Shown here in pieces: positions 1-10,400 of a stretch of 11,640 nucleotides of DNA (positions are counted from its first letter, which is position 1; every line of letters begins with the position of its first letter). The notes under the pieces were generated by a model. The model saw only the letters and a list, made by a program, of their open reading frames with translations, did no database searches and had not been told where the DNA came from. Source of the stretch: Discostella pseudostelligera (taxonomy: Eukaryota > Bacillariophyta > Thalassiosirophyceae > Thalassiosirales > Thalassiosiraceae). The stretch lies in NCBI GenBank assembly GCA_036940085.1, contig JALLBK010001250.1, positions 1 to 11,640 of the forward strand, in the 5' to 3' direction. The position numbers were made by a program, and so were the translations under genes.

Positions 1-3000
1 GCCGCTGCCGTGAATTTGTGCCTTGACATTATGCATCATGCTATTTCATCCACATTGGCCACTTCCTCTTCGTTTTCACTGCCACTTCTTCGTCAAAAGA
101 TCATCGTGGTGATATGTCAAATATTCATTCGTATACACGATGGAATACACAAGTCGAACAAATCTGGGGGAGACGCAGCATCAATCATCCATGATGCTAT
201 GCATCGTACGGTTGTGATGATATTGCGGCAGATTAGTGTGGATTGCCGTCGCTACCATACTTTGGATGACTCAAAGCTTTCGCCAGAATCACTGATACGT
301 CCGATCACTGGCTTGTTGTTGCCAAAGCTGTACGGTTGCCACCAGCAGCACCAGCACCAGCACCAGCAGCAAACCACTCGAGTAAACCACTCTCACAATA
401 AGCAACCGCACTCAGTACATACTAATGCCGGTGACGATGAAGAGAACGTGAACATGAACGAGAAGGCCGGAGCTGAACTCTTGTGGAATGAAATTTTATT
501 GCTACTCGAAGAAGTGCATAACAACAACGGTCGTCATCGACACGACAATAGGTACGTTTATAGAATCCATTCTTTCATACTCACACTCCATTTCTCTCAA
601 ACCATCGCCAAACAAATTCATGTCTGTCTCAATTTCATTCGCAATGTACGCGCAGGATACCGATGGTAACGACTGCATTGCTCTGCATTTTACTACCAAC
701 GTTTCGTGATATGGAGCTGCCCTCCTCTGTTGCAGTCTCCTCCAGTACTAGCGAAATCAAATTCTGCCGACCAATATTTCAACCATGCATATGGAGGCTC
801 ATTCGAGATTGTCTCGGACGATGCGGTGGTGGAGTTTCTCCTGCAGATACGAATACAGTCGATGTCGGTGGTCGAGGAACATCCCTCTTGTCGCGCAATA
901 ACAACGATGACGACGATAACTACGATCATGTCATGATGGATCAGCTACTCCGTCGACGATCCGCTCATGCGCTGAGGCTCATGATAGAGCATGAAAGGGA
1001 GCGGCTGATTAGGTGTAAGACTGGCAATCGAACGAAGGACAAGGGAGGAAGAAAGGGGCAAAGTCAGCAGATGGGCGGCACGGATGCTGATATCAACTTC
1101 GCGTCCCGTCTTCATTGTGTAGACTTGTGGACAAAGTATGTCCTTTGCTTCGAAATGCTGGAGATGGAAGTAGAACTGCATCTTGTGGATCAGGTCTGGG
1201 CGACTGTCAAGGAGATTACTGCTGAAGTTGTTGCCGGAGGCGACGCTCTCCAGAATTTTGGTTGCAACTCTGTCGACGGCTCTAACTTTCATCTCCCTAG
1301 ATTAATATGGGACGATATTGGATCTCTGCTTAGTCGCGTCCTCCTTTCTGATACACCGACAATGCGGAAACTTGGACTGTATCGCTTCCTGAGCAGTCAT
1401 ACCGGGGTGGACGTCGGCGCTGTATCAACAGCGAACTCTTTGTCGGACTCTAACAATGTTGCTGTTGCTGTTGCTGATACCACGAGCGACGAAAATGTTG
1501 GCAAATCTACCGCTTATATGACACAACCAAAGAGTAAGGGAATGATAAAGAAGCAAGTGGGAGCCCATGTCGCCAACTCCACCCCACTCTCTGTTGCATC
1601 TGTCGACTTTGTCCTTGATGTAGTTATGTGGGCATACGATTCGATAGTTGGGACGAAAGTCGGAATCAATATGCAAATTGAAGAGGGAGGGCAACAAGAA
1701 CGCGTGAGCGTTGCTGACTTGCTCTCAGACTTTCTTTCCAACTATACGATTACTCTGGCCAAGGAAATCGAGTACGAAAGAAGTGACTCTACTCGGTTGT
1801 CGGAGTTTGTGAATAAAGTGTTTGGTTCAGAGCTGATGCAAAGATATTATGCGCGCTCGTTGGTTCTTTATTTCCTTTGGTGGCAAGTGCCCTCGATACG
1901 AAATCATGCACTGGCAGTAAAATGCTGAACACTGACCCAGAGCACATTCAAGCAAATATTCGATCAATGCGTACAATATTTTCTTCTGGTGGAGCCCCCA
2001 AATCTATGCAGCAAGGATTGAAGTTGGACTTGGCCTTGATGTTGAGGAGCTCTATTCCTTGGAAGGCGGTCAATGCTTCCGTAGTCTTAAAAGTGCTTGC
2101 CTTCTATCCACCCCTAGAAGAGTTGATGGAAGAGTCCAGTGAGAGTCCGTCATCAAAATCTCGTGAAGCTCTTGGTTCATGGATACTTGGACTTGGTGAC
2201 GGCAAGTGGGCACAACAGGCCTCGCCTGCCTGTGCATCTGCATTCGTCTTGGGCCAGCTCTTGCCATTCGTTGACGGAGGCAAGGTTTCCGGGGTTAGTT
2301 TAGCGGAACGCGAAACTGGGATGTCCATTTGCACATTATGTTCACTCTCTGGGTCTGGAAGCGAATCGCTGTGGCCAGCAGTGTTTAAGGGTCTACAAAG
2401 CGTTCCATCCACTGATTCAACAACTCCTGGATTTTGCATGGCGAGCCGCTCAATGATTCTTCTAGAGTATGGATGCAAAGAAGGCACTTTGTCAGGAATG
2501 GGAAATGGCGATCTTCTTTTGGATAATTCCAAAGAGTACATGATGCCTCCTCCGCCGCAAATTGAGTCACTGCTGGGAAATGCAGTAAAGTTCATCTTAT
2601 CCCAATTAATGTCCATGTCAACCAACCTTTTTCAGATTGAGGAAAGTGAGACGTCAGGAGGCTCCACGCGATCGTCAGCATCGAACAGTGCTTCATCGTA
2701 CATTGCAGTATTGATTAGTCAGCTCCGAGTGTTGCATCTTTCGTTTCCGTCTAGTGCGTCATTGTCTCAAGAGGTCAATGGCGTGCTTGAAGATTGTGTC
2801 CATCAGCTTACGGACATGAACAACTCAACGAGCGAACGCTCCATCCATGTTGTTAAATTGCTGACTCTGTCATATGCTGCATTATCTTGTGGTGCTACCT
2901 ACTCTGGAGACAATAAGCTGAGTCGACTAATCTCAACCTGTCGAACGATACTCAATGTGAAATTATCAATACCGCTAGCAATGAAGAACGATGCCAAACA

Positions 3001-5358
3001 AACCGCCAGATCTATCTTTCAATATTCCAAATGGTAAGGCACACAAACGCACGCGCTCTTCAATTACTATTTTGTATGCACACTAACTATTATTTCAATC
3101 GTATGCAACTGCTTTCTATCACAAGGGGTTCTTTGTCGTTGATTGTGTCCAATATGATGTCTGAAACTGAGTTGCATGACAGTGTCGAGCTTGAGAACGT
3201 TTATCAATCGATTCTCGAATCCGCACGTAGTTCCGTCGATTCTACACCAGTGATAGCATTGCCACCGCTGTTTGAGTGTGCCATCAGTGCGGGGAAGCAC
3301 ATTGCAATGTTCGATGGAAGAAGGCATTCATCGCTGTCGTCGCTTCAATCAATCATCGAAACTCTATTCGCAGTGCTTGAGGAAGATAATTCATCATCGA
3401 ATTGGACTAACATGTTGAATGAAATGTGCAAATTGTTATTTCGGGGGAAGCTCCTTCATGACGAATTCAAGTTGTCGTATTCCAAAGACAATTGCGGTCC
3501 GATGCCCATCATGCAGGCGTTTGAGAAGTTGTCGAGGATGGGAGGGAATAGCAAACCTTACATTTTCAAAACTGTTGTGAGCAGGATCTCGATGGCTTGG
3601 TTGGGTCCCGATGGCGAAGCAGAGTGTGACATGGGTCTATGTGCAATTCCTTACCGAGAGCATATTGTGGATCTTCTCGTGTACAAGGAAGGCAAGTTCG
3701 ATGAAAGCAGTGCTCATATGAGTGAAGGCGAAAAGTGGAATGCCTTGCCAGAATCCACGGATGCTTCCAGTATTACGCGGGCATTTGTACTATTGTTCCT
3801 CTCGAAGCTTCCATCTCCTGAGCACATGTCCGATGTTGTCTTGAAGGAATTAATTCACGTGATCATTATGAAGCTAATTGATATTAGCTGTACTGCCCCC
3901 GTTCGTGGAAAAGCCTTCATATCTGGCTCGGAAGTGTATGCCCGAATGATTCGAGGTTGGCAAGCATTGTGCCTCCTCAGTAGATATGTCACCGAAGACA
4001 TTGCATCGGATGTCGCGACGAGAGTGTATCATGCAATGAGCTTTACCATGCATGGTCAGATACGGTATTTCATGGAGGTGTTTACAATTCAATGCACTCG
4101 GTTGCATCCCGTGGTGTTTGGCAAAATGTACATTCGAGAAATTGGTAGGAATGACCTCACTTTACAGCACATTTCATCATTGATGATAATTGGGGGCAAT
4201 TTGACGGTTGGTCGGTACAGTTCGAGCTTCTTCCACTCCTCCTCTGCGGAAGTTGCTGCTATTACTCGAATGAAAGAAGTGCTTTGCGGTGTCTTGCCCT
4301 GGTTGTCCAGTACCCAAGGCTTCTCCAGAGCGATTGCCCAGTTACTTTGTCACAAACTGATTCCACTTGTCGTGGACATCAATGAAGACATCATATCTGC
4401 GAATAAAAGTACCGACAATTCAGTCAAGGACAGTTCGGTAATGCGATCAATCTACTTCTTCTTGGAGAACAATACCGACATGATGAGACTGCGCACGAAG
4501 CAACAACTATTCTTTGATGCCTATGATGTCGATAGTGTTTGTTCGTTCGAGGGCATATTATCCATCCCAGTGGATGAGGGTGAGGAGGCAAATCCGAAAT
4601 ATATGGTCGATATAATCAAAGATTGTCTCGCTAATATCTACCAGGAAGCGAACGAAGTGGATGCGCCCGTCTGGAAGCAGCTGGAAGATTTGCTGATTGA
4701 AGCTGATGATATTGCAAACCAACGACGACAACTCTTCCAGCCGAACAATAGTAATGATGATGATGGAAACAACGACGATACCGAAGCGTTGGTAAATTTC
4801 CAACGCAAGATATTACCAATCGATGCACTCGATTTAGGAATTCGATCGTATCACGAAACGAAACTAGTCAATGCCGCGGGGCAAAAGAAGCAAAGTCTCA
4901 TCGTTTGTGCAACATTGATTGACAAGGTTCCCAATTTAGCCGGATTGGCAAGGACATGTGAGATATTCTCGGCACAATCCCTCATCTTGCCAAACTTACT
5001 AGTTCGGAAGCAAGATGACTTCAAGTCCATCTCGGCCAGTGCCAATGATTGGATAGAGATTGAAGAGTGTAAAGAAGAGGACTTATTGAATTGGTTGTAC
5101 AAGAAGAAATACGAAGGGTATGAAATTGTGGGTGTGGAACAAACGTCGTCGAGCCAATGCTTGACGAAGATGGAATTTCATGAAAAGACGGTACTGCTCT
5201 TGGGGAAAGAGAAGGAGGGTATACCTATTGAATTCTTGTCGGCGGTGGATCAATGCATTGAGATCCCTCAGTTGGGTATTATTCGGAGTTTGAATGTGCA
5301 TGTTTCGGGAGCCATTAGTATTTGGGAGTATACCAAGCAGATGATGAAGAAGAAATGA
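1..5358 (+). CDS. TARBP1: tRNA (guanosine(18)-2'-O)-methyltransferase, TARBP1/Trm3 family, 5'-partial, multi-exon
   Basis: Proposed model: join(<1..551, 656..1916, 2012..3033, 3126..5358), giving at least 1688 residues; the frame is open to the left edge, so the start lies outside the window. The C-terminus is a SPOUT (SpoU/TrmH) methylase domain. Motif 1, NLAGLARTCEIF, starts at 4933, with the family's catalytic-type Arg at 4951. Motif 2, LLLGKEKEGIP, is at about 5194-5226. Motif 3, IPQLGIIRSLNVHVSGA, is at about 5263-5313 and would form the AdoMet-binding trefoil knot. The family 2'-O-methylates G18 in the tRNA D-loop. The residues before this domain are Leu-rich and helical, as expected for the HEAT-like N-terminal part of TARBP1/Trm3. 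A short acidic Asn/Asp linker (about 4741-4780) and the segment NFQRKILPIDALDLGIRSYH precede the catalytic domain. Already cut, it is slightly longer than human TARBP1 (about 1.6 kb of codons), partly through low-complexity insertions. Exons at both ends are solid; the junction within 1772-2011 is uncertain. Family assignment is very strong. Confidence 0.92.
340..372 (+). repeat. CAC/CAG triplet tract coding HQQHQHQHQQQ
   Basis: An in-frame run of CAG, CAC and CAA codons within the first exon of the methyltransferase gene encodes a short Gln/His tract, about residues 114-124 of the visible part. It is followed by an Asn- and Asp-rich stretch, so it probably lies in a disordered loop of the N-terminal region. 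Such tracts are prone to length change between strains. Confidence 0.85.
552..655 (+). other. Spliceosomal intron 1 of the TARBP1-like gene (104 nt)
   Basis: The donor is AATAG|GTACGT and the acceptor is GTACGCGCAG|GATACC. The intron is rich in C and T and poor in G, unlike the flanking exons. Removing it joins A550-G551 with G656 to make an Arg codon and moves reading from the frame of 1-551 to the frame open from 657 to 1928. Both flanking frames are otherwise open, so the junction is well supported. Confidence 0.85.
1917..2011 (+). other. Probable intron 2 of the TARBP1-like gene (95 nt; placement uncertain)
   Basis: The frame used from 657 ends at a TGA at 1926-1928, and coding continues in another frame from no later than 2012 to 3033, so 2 mod 3 bases must be removed. 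A donor GTAAAA at 1917 with the acceptor ATCTATGCAG ending at 2011 removes 95 nt, fits the phase, and matches the other introns in length and low G content. A rival placement is 1772-1887 (116 nt): donor GTACGA, acceptor GGTGGCAAG, with a pyrimidine tract at about 1864-1878. It fits the phase too, but would discard a protein-like stretch. A one- or two-base sequence error is a third possibility. Confidence 0.45.
3034..3125 (+). other. Spliceosomal intron 3 of the TARBP1-like gene (92 nt)
   Basis: The donor is AAATG|GTAAGG and the acceptor CTATCACAAG|GGGTTC, with a near-perfect branch-site sequence CACTAAC at about 3080-3086. Splicing joins T3032-G3033 to G3126 as a Trp codon and connects the frame ending in SIFQYSK to the frame starting GSLSLIVSNMM. 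This shift is required, because the upstream frame stops inside the intron. Confidence 0.88.
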
Positions 5359-5646
5359 GTTTGGTGGGCGTCGGTGTGTGGCCGGGCGAAAAGAATAGAT
5401 AAATGTGGATTGAATAATATGCAGAGAGTGGTTATTGGTCGATGGAAGTAGGCAACTAGAGTGATATTTTGTTGGTCTAAATGCATTCTTCTATTCAATC
5501 GCTGTTCATGACCATCCTTGTTTTATGCAATAAAAATCACTTCGCTTCAAATGTGGATATTGGAGGACATTGCCGCGCAATTCATGTTCCCACCAAGCAA
5601 ATCACCCCGTCAGAACACCACCACCACCAACCAATATTCCTTGAAT
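5359..5646. other. Tail-to-tail intergenic spacer holding both 3' ends
   Basis: This 288-nt spacer separates the stop codons of two convergent genes, so it must hold both 3' untranslated ends. A canonical AATAAA lies at 5529-5534 on the plus strand, about 170 nt after the methyltransferase stop, and is a candidate poly(A) signal. No equally clear hexamer is seen for the minus-strand gene. Nothing here looks coding. Confidence 0.7.
5529..5534 (+). promoter_or_regulatory. Candidate poly(A) signal AATAAA for the TARBP1-like gene
   Basis: An AATAAA hexamer in the sequence TGCAATAAAAATC lies downstream of the plus-strand stop at 5358. Cleavage about 10-30 nt later would leave the minus-strand gene's coding end (5647) untouched but would overlap its 3' untranslated region. 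Use of the signal is inferred. Confidence 0.4.
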
Positions 5647-6657
5647 TCATCTAACACCCCCCTTCCCGCCCCCATTGCTACTTGATGGCTCACCAACGCC
5701 ATTGACACTTAAGACGCTAGCGCTACCCTCGATATCCATACAGTCCTCTTCTTTCTTCCCATCCACCTTTTTCTTATCACCCCCCTCCTTCTCCTCCTCC
5801 TCATCACTACTGCAATCACTACCACTACTACTACCCAACAATCCACCACCCGCGCTACCCCCTCCTCCACCACCACCAATTCCACCACCCTGTTCCAATA
5901 ACGCAATCTTCCACCGTCGTCCATGACTAGTCTTTTTCCAAATATAATAAAATTCAATAATCTCTTTGGTACTCTTTGCTGTGACATAGTGTTTGGATAT
6001 CAAATTGAATAATTTACCATGATAGGCCAAGGCTCCTTCAAATAATGCAATTTCGTACGGACTCCATTTTTCAATTACGGATGGACGACGTAATGGAGAG
6101 GATAAGTATCCCAATGTTGTCGTTTGTTCAATGGGATATCGTCCCATAGTGGGAGAGTAACCAAAGGGACCTAAGTGTATGGGGGGTAGCATGATGGAGG
6201 AAGCGAGGGAGATGTAATCTTCGGCGATTTGATAAGTTCGCCATCTTGGTGCAGGTGCAACTGCTGTAGTGGCTAATGCTGCCACTACTGCTGCAGCCGA
6301 TGATGATGATTGAATTGGCTCGGAGGAAGGAACATGACTTGATGTTGATGCCGTTGGCGCCACCCCTCCCCTCATGCCTAAATTTTGACGGGCGGACCAC
6401 ACTGCGGTATTGCAATGATGATGTGACGACTTGGGCAGAGAATTGTCAGTCGGAAGATGATCACTGGCATCGTTGTCATCGTCGTTGTTTCCGCCATCAT
6501 TATTGGTACTACTGCCAATTGGGTACTGTTGCTGCTGCTGCTGCCCATCGGCAGCGGCAGCGGCGTGGGCATCGCCGTCGTCATCGTCATCAAGTGTCGC
6601 CGTTGCTGTTGTTATTGCTAGCCTGCGACGTTTATTCAAGGGAGAAGCGGGCGACAT
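5647..6657 (-). CDS. SANT-domain nuclear protein, MTA/MIER/CoREST-like, single exon
   Basis: 336 residues. The start is the first Met after an in-frame stop (TAG at 6703-6705). One SANT domain spans about residues 196-249: W198, F206, the YHGKLF core at 212-217, a TAKSTKEII turn, and EFYYIWKKT at 235-243. That ending, FYYxWKK, is the signature of the SANT domains of MTA, MIER, RERE and CoREST, which bind histone deacetylases or histone tails, rather than of DNA-binding Myb repeats. A basic KRRR cluster at 9-12 is a likely nuclear signal. The N-terminal third holds Asp, Ala, Gln6 and Asn/Asp tracts. The C-terminal third has a poly-Gly stretch followed by an acidic, Ser-rich DCSSDEEEE segment, then a Lys-rich one. 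No ELM2 domain, the usual partner of this SANT type, is recognisable; residues 140-195 (AEDYISLASSIMLPPIHLGP and on) occupy its place. A corepressor role is inferred from the SANT subtype only. Codon use and style match the neighbours. Confidence 0.85.
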   Translation of the reverse strand: MSPASPLNKRRRLAITTATATLDDDDDGDAHAAAAADGQQQQQQYPIGSSTNNDGGNNDDDNDASDHLPTDNSLPKSSHHHCNTAVWSARQNLGMRGGVAPTASTSSHVPSSEPIQSSSSAAAVVAALATTAVAPAPRWRTYQIAEDYISLASSIMLPPIHLGPFGYSPTMGRYPIEQTTTLGYLSSPLRRPSVIEKWSPYEIALFEGALAYHGKLFNLISKHYVTAKSTKEIIEFYYIWKKTSHGRRWKIALLEQGGGIGGGGGGGSAGGGLLGSSSGSDCSSDEEEEKEGGDKKKVDGKKEEDCMDIEGSASVLSVNGVGEPSSSNGGGKGGVR

Positions 6658-6870
6658 GATGGACGGAGAGGTTGTTGTTGGAGGGACTGGATGTCGTATC
6701 TTCTAATACTGCCGCTGTCCACCATGATGAAAGTGCAATGGTGCATGGTACTGGTACATCATCCTTACTTGATCTTGATACTTGGCCTACCTCATCTCTA
6801 TCTCTACTCTCTGGCCTGCATCCGACATCCTAATCCTACATCCTGCCTTCAGCCTCTCTCTAGAGCCTGC

Positions 6871-6890
6871 AGCTGGATCTAGCTGGATGT
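6871..6890. repeat. 10-bp tandem duplication AGCTGGATCT/AGCTGGATGT
   Basis: Two adjacent 10-bp units differ at one base. They lie about 215-235 nt upstream of the SANT gene start. A role as a binding site is possible but unsupported. Confidence 0.6.
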
Positions 6891-7056
6891 AGGGTTCCTC
6901 ACGTGGAATCTAAATTGGTCTTTCTTTCTCGCGATTGAGATGACTCCACTGTTCCTTCATATGTAGAAAATGATTCACGGAAAGTAAATGAGTTTGAATA
7001 GGATCTAATAAATTCAAATTCAAGTATAATTCATTCAAATTTCTTCGTTCAAACAA

Positions 7057-7153
7057 ATCGATCCAAAACTTTTCGAATCGATCCAAAATCTTACTAACCG
7101 TATCGAAATCTTACTTATCGATCCAAAATGAAAATCTTACGAATCGATCAAAA
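7057..7153. repeat. Diverged interspersed repeat: ATCGATCCAAAA and AAATCTTAC units
   Basis: ATCGATCCAAAA occurs at 7057-7068, 7077-7088 and 7117-7128, with a fourth copy, ATCGATCAAAA, at 7143-7153. AAATCTTAC occurs at 7086-7094, 7106-7114 and 7132-7140. The two words alternate within about 100 bp, so the block looks like a decayed tandem array of units of about 20-26 bp. It lies between the HSF 3' end and the SANT 5' end. Confidence 0.8.
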
Positions 7154-7400
7154 CACACCAACATCACCGCCTCAACAAATATTGTAATACGATGCAATCA
7201 ATAATCAATTCACCTATTGGTATATATCGTTCAATGTTCCTTAGGAGTGGGTAAGGAATACTACTAGTTAATGTCGTGAAATAAATATACAATCATACAA
7301 GCAAATGAAGTGAGGGATTCATCGTCAAACCAACTCTCAGTGTTGTGCTTCTTTGAATTGGACCACATAGCCAGTAGTTCCCACGAGAGGATATGGGACA

Positions 7401-10400
7401 TCATCCTTCCTTGACATTTCCATCTGACGGTACCGCTCCAGCTGCTGCCTCGCTACCAACATTACCACCACTTCCATGAGCAGCATTCATTAGCGGCCAA
7501 CCACTGCCCTCCGTCTGCATGTTCTCCCATTCGACAGTAGGATCGAACAAATGCGCAAAATCCATTTCCATCTCTTCCAAAGTTAGTACCGTCTCACCAT
7601 GTTCATCCAAAAGGCCTCCACCTCCACCAGGATTCGTGTCAAGGTTAGACCATGACATGTAAGGATCATTGGGCAATGTTTGGCTGTTGCTCAGATTGGT
7701 AGCACTGCCAAAATGCGAACGCAGGTTACCATTGGAAGACACAGGGTTGCCCAGCGCTGGCGGCGGCCGGAGTGCCGTGACATGGGTATCCGCGGTACCA
7801 ATTTTCTCCGCGACCATGCCCGCTGCGGCCAAGGCACGTGCCTGCCGATCTCTGTCGAGGTTGTCTTGTTGGATTAACAGGCGCTGTTGTTCGGTGTACG
7901 AAGTTGAGCCGCCACTCGATGTATGCCGATGATGATGCAATGCGTGAGTTCCGTTATTTGCAATTATGCCCCCGCTGGAAGAGAGGAGTACGCCGAGACC
8001 GGTGGGTGGAGGACCAGCCCCCTCTTGACTACCTCGAAAACTGGTATGATACGTCATCGTGGCACCAGGCAGTGGTTTGTTGGCATGACCATCAAGCGAA
8101 ATTGTCGGCGGACTCCCTCTCCCCCCTCTTACATTGAGATTCGACAACAATGGAGTCATACCGGTAGAACGCCCTCCCGGTTGAGAATTCAACGAGCCAC
8201 TGCGCTCTCTGCCGCCACCGCTGTTGGGACCCAACCTAGGACTATTGGTCGCGGACTGCATGCTCTTTTGTTTCGATCGTTTCATCTGCAAACAAAGCTC
8301 GGGCTTGTCGCGTTGGAACCATTCGTGACGGTAGGCACCGGCGTCCGGTCCTTTGGTAATACGACGAAAGCCATACAGGTTGAGCTGTCGTTGGAACGAT
8401 GTTAGCTGGCGCGCGGACAAACAGATGGGAAGATGCAAGAGTTAGGATAGGTGTAGCAAATAACAGAGAGCAATGCAAATACATTCAATGCATACCATAC
8501 ACTCCTTACCTTCGTATGCCTAAAGTACAACGGTAGCACACTCCCAACGAATCGATCATTATCCCTAACAACGAAGGCATCCCCCCGCGGTAACCAACTA
8601 ACAATGGACGTCTCCTCCTTATTGAGCATATCCATTAACTTTCGAGGGAACGGGTTGGAATGTCCACGTTTCGCCGACGAAGACGATGACGAGGCGGTGA
8701 CATGGGGAGTATTGTGAGGAGTGGAGGACATACTCGATGACCTTTTTCGTCCGACACTAGTGCGCTCGTGGAAGCCTATGGTTTCATGCACCGAGGCAAT
8801 GGAACTGGGTGAACCAAGCGAGGCCAAGGCCGGGGAGGATAAATCTGGTCCACCACCGCTCCTTGCTCCAGGAGACTCCCCGACACTGCTGGTACCACCA
8901 CTGCCATAACTTCCCACGACGAAATTATTATTGTCATCCGAATGACTGGATAAGTTATTGTGATTGCCGCCGTCACCGCCAATTTCGTCGACATCATCAT
9001 CCTGCTCCATAAAATACAACAATGCACTACCATCCTCTGAATCGTTTGTTCCGGGAATTGGAGGAGGAGATGGCCAAGATGCTGCTGCTGCTGCTGGTGG
9101 CGACGGTGGTGGCNTGCTGCTGCTGCTGCTGGTGGCGACGGTGGTGGCTGATCCAAATGGCCCAACGGATTGGCCACTCCCACAGTACTACTGGGAACAA
9201 CCACCGAATGAATAATGCCCCGACTTCTTCTGGTAGACGGAGAATTACTCGTAGTATTACTACCCTGTTGTTGTTGCGCTGCCGCTGCCTTGGTAAAATT
9301 ATCACGTAACTCCTCGACTAAGGGCAAGGAGGGTAGTGAAGAGGCGGATGGAACACGAGATCCACCCCCGGCATTAGTTGCACCAGCAGTGCCACCACCA
9401 CCCGCCACACCAAACCCCCCCACTGTCCTCCCCTCCAACTCCTTCCTCGCCTTGGATTTTTGTGCTGCATCCCGAAATCCTGCCAAATACATTTGTCGCA
9501 ATTCCTCTCGTTGATCTTGGGGAAAGTTCGATAATGAGGGTAGACTAATATTGCTTTCGCTCATGGCGGGTGTGAGTGGAGATGCTAGAATGCTGTTGTT
9601 GTGGTTACCGTCATCATTGTTGGTCGTTTCCTCTTTGATACCATTGTGGTTGTAATTATGGGATATGCTACCTTCGGCATGTGTGTCAAGGAGGAGGGGG
9701 GTGGCAATGTCCCCGCCAGGAGCAGCAGCAGCAGCAGCAGCACCACCACCACCACCACCACTAGCAGCAGCGCTATGATCGGTGGCGGAGGACAATGGCG
9801 ATAGAAATGCATGGTCATTGTTACTATTGTTGCTCGGTGTCATGGACCGTCCCCCATCGTTCCCCCCTCCATTTTCACATATTTCTCCACCATTACCATC
9901 ACCATGGCTAGCATTCTCTGCAGCGGCACCACACTCATCCGCACCAGCAGTAGGAGAAGCAGAAGCAGTAGCAACGTTATTTTCCTCCTGTATCAATAGT
10001 GATATCCCCGACAATTCCGACATGACCGTGGCCTGGGAGGTGGTACGATTAAATGGATTATTAATGTCGTTGGCACTATTGTTCGGAGAAGAAGCCAGCA
10101 TCGACGCAAAGAAATGTTGAGAAGCGGATGGATTCATATTGCTGCCGCTACCATTAGTCATCATCATGGAAGTGTCGTGATTATTGTTCATGATGGAAAG
10201 TGGTAGCGGAGTGTAGTTGGAAGCGGAGGATAATAATTCGTCATCGTCATCGACTCCATTTTTTGTCGCTACCACTTGTTGTGAATTTGATGGCGACGAT
10301 GATGAAGTGCCTTCAATGTTGGCGTTTTCTGCCTCTGGCAATTCAGTATTAGACGACGATGGTAGATTCTTTTGCAGCTGCTGAGATGAGTGATTGCCGT

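Larger units (their letters stand above)
6658..7400. other. Intergenic region between HSF 3' end and SANT gene 5' end
   Basis: About 740 nt without a convincing gene. It holds the promoter and 5' leader of the SANT gene on the minus strand (right next to 6657) and the 3' untranslated end of the HSF gene (next to 7400). From about 6900 it becomes AT-rich and contains the short repeats listed separately. No clear TATA box is seen close upstream of the SANT start. Short open frames here have no recognisable protein character. Confidence 0.65.

Noticed and set aside
1926..1928. Stop-codon readthrough or programmed frameshift in the methyltransferase gene
   Set aside because: No slippery site or structured downstream element was evident; an intron or a base error explains the switch more simply.
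1917..1952. Tiny introns of 24, 26 or 36 nt at the methyltransferase frame switch
   Set aside because: They are much shorter than the other introns in the window (92-104 nt), and the 24- and 36-nt versions do not restore the frame.
3031..5358. Separate SpoU methylase gene starting at ATG 3031
   Set aside because: That ATG and the following residues lie across and inside intron 3, which has a donor, branch site and acceptor. The real exon begins at 3126.
6473..6706. Plus-strand frame with a Cys-rich run opposite the SANT gene
   Set aside because: The Cys run is the complement of the Gln codon tract. The SANT domain shows which strand is coding.
7923..8405. 160-residue plus-strand frame opposite the HSF gene
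   Set aside because: It is antisense to the second HSF exon, has no recognisable domain, and its openness follows from the codon composition of the real gene.
8402..9022. Separate gene starting at the Met at 9022
   Set aside because: The frame is open upstream of this Met to the artefact and joins the N-terminal frame once the duplicate is removed. Its 3' end runs into the intron.
8776..9113. Continuation of the HSF N-terminal frame past the N (a 647-aa protein without a DNA-binding domain)
   Set aside because: It reads the duplicated overlap out of frame. After the N its residues lose the compositional style of the gene, and the neighbouring frame encodes the true continuation into the HSF domain.
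9585..9818. Minus-strand frame with poly-Val and poly-Leu that looks like a membrane segment
   Set aside because: It is the triplet-repeat tract of the HSF leader read in the wrong frame; such homopolymers arise from shifted AGC/ACC repeats.
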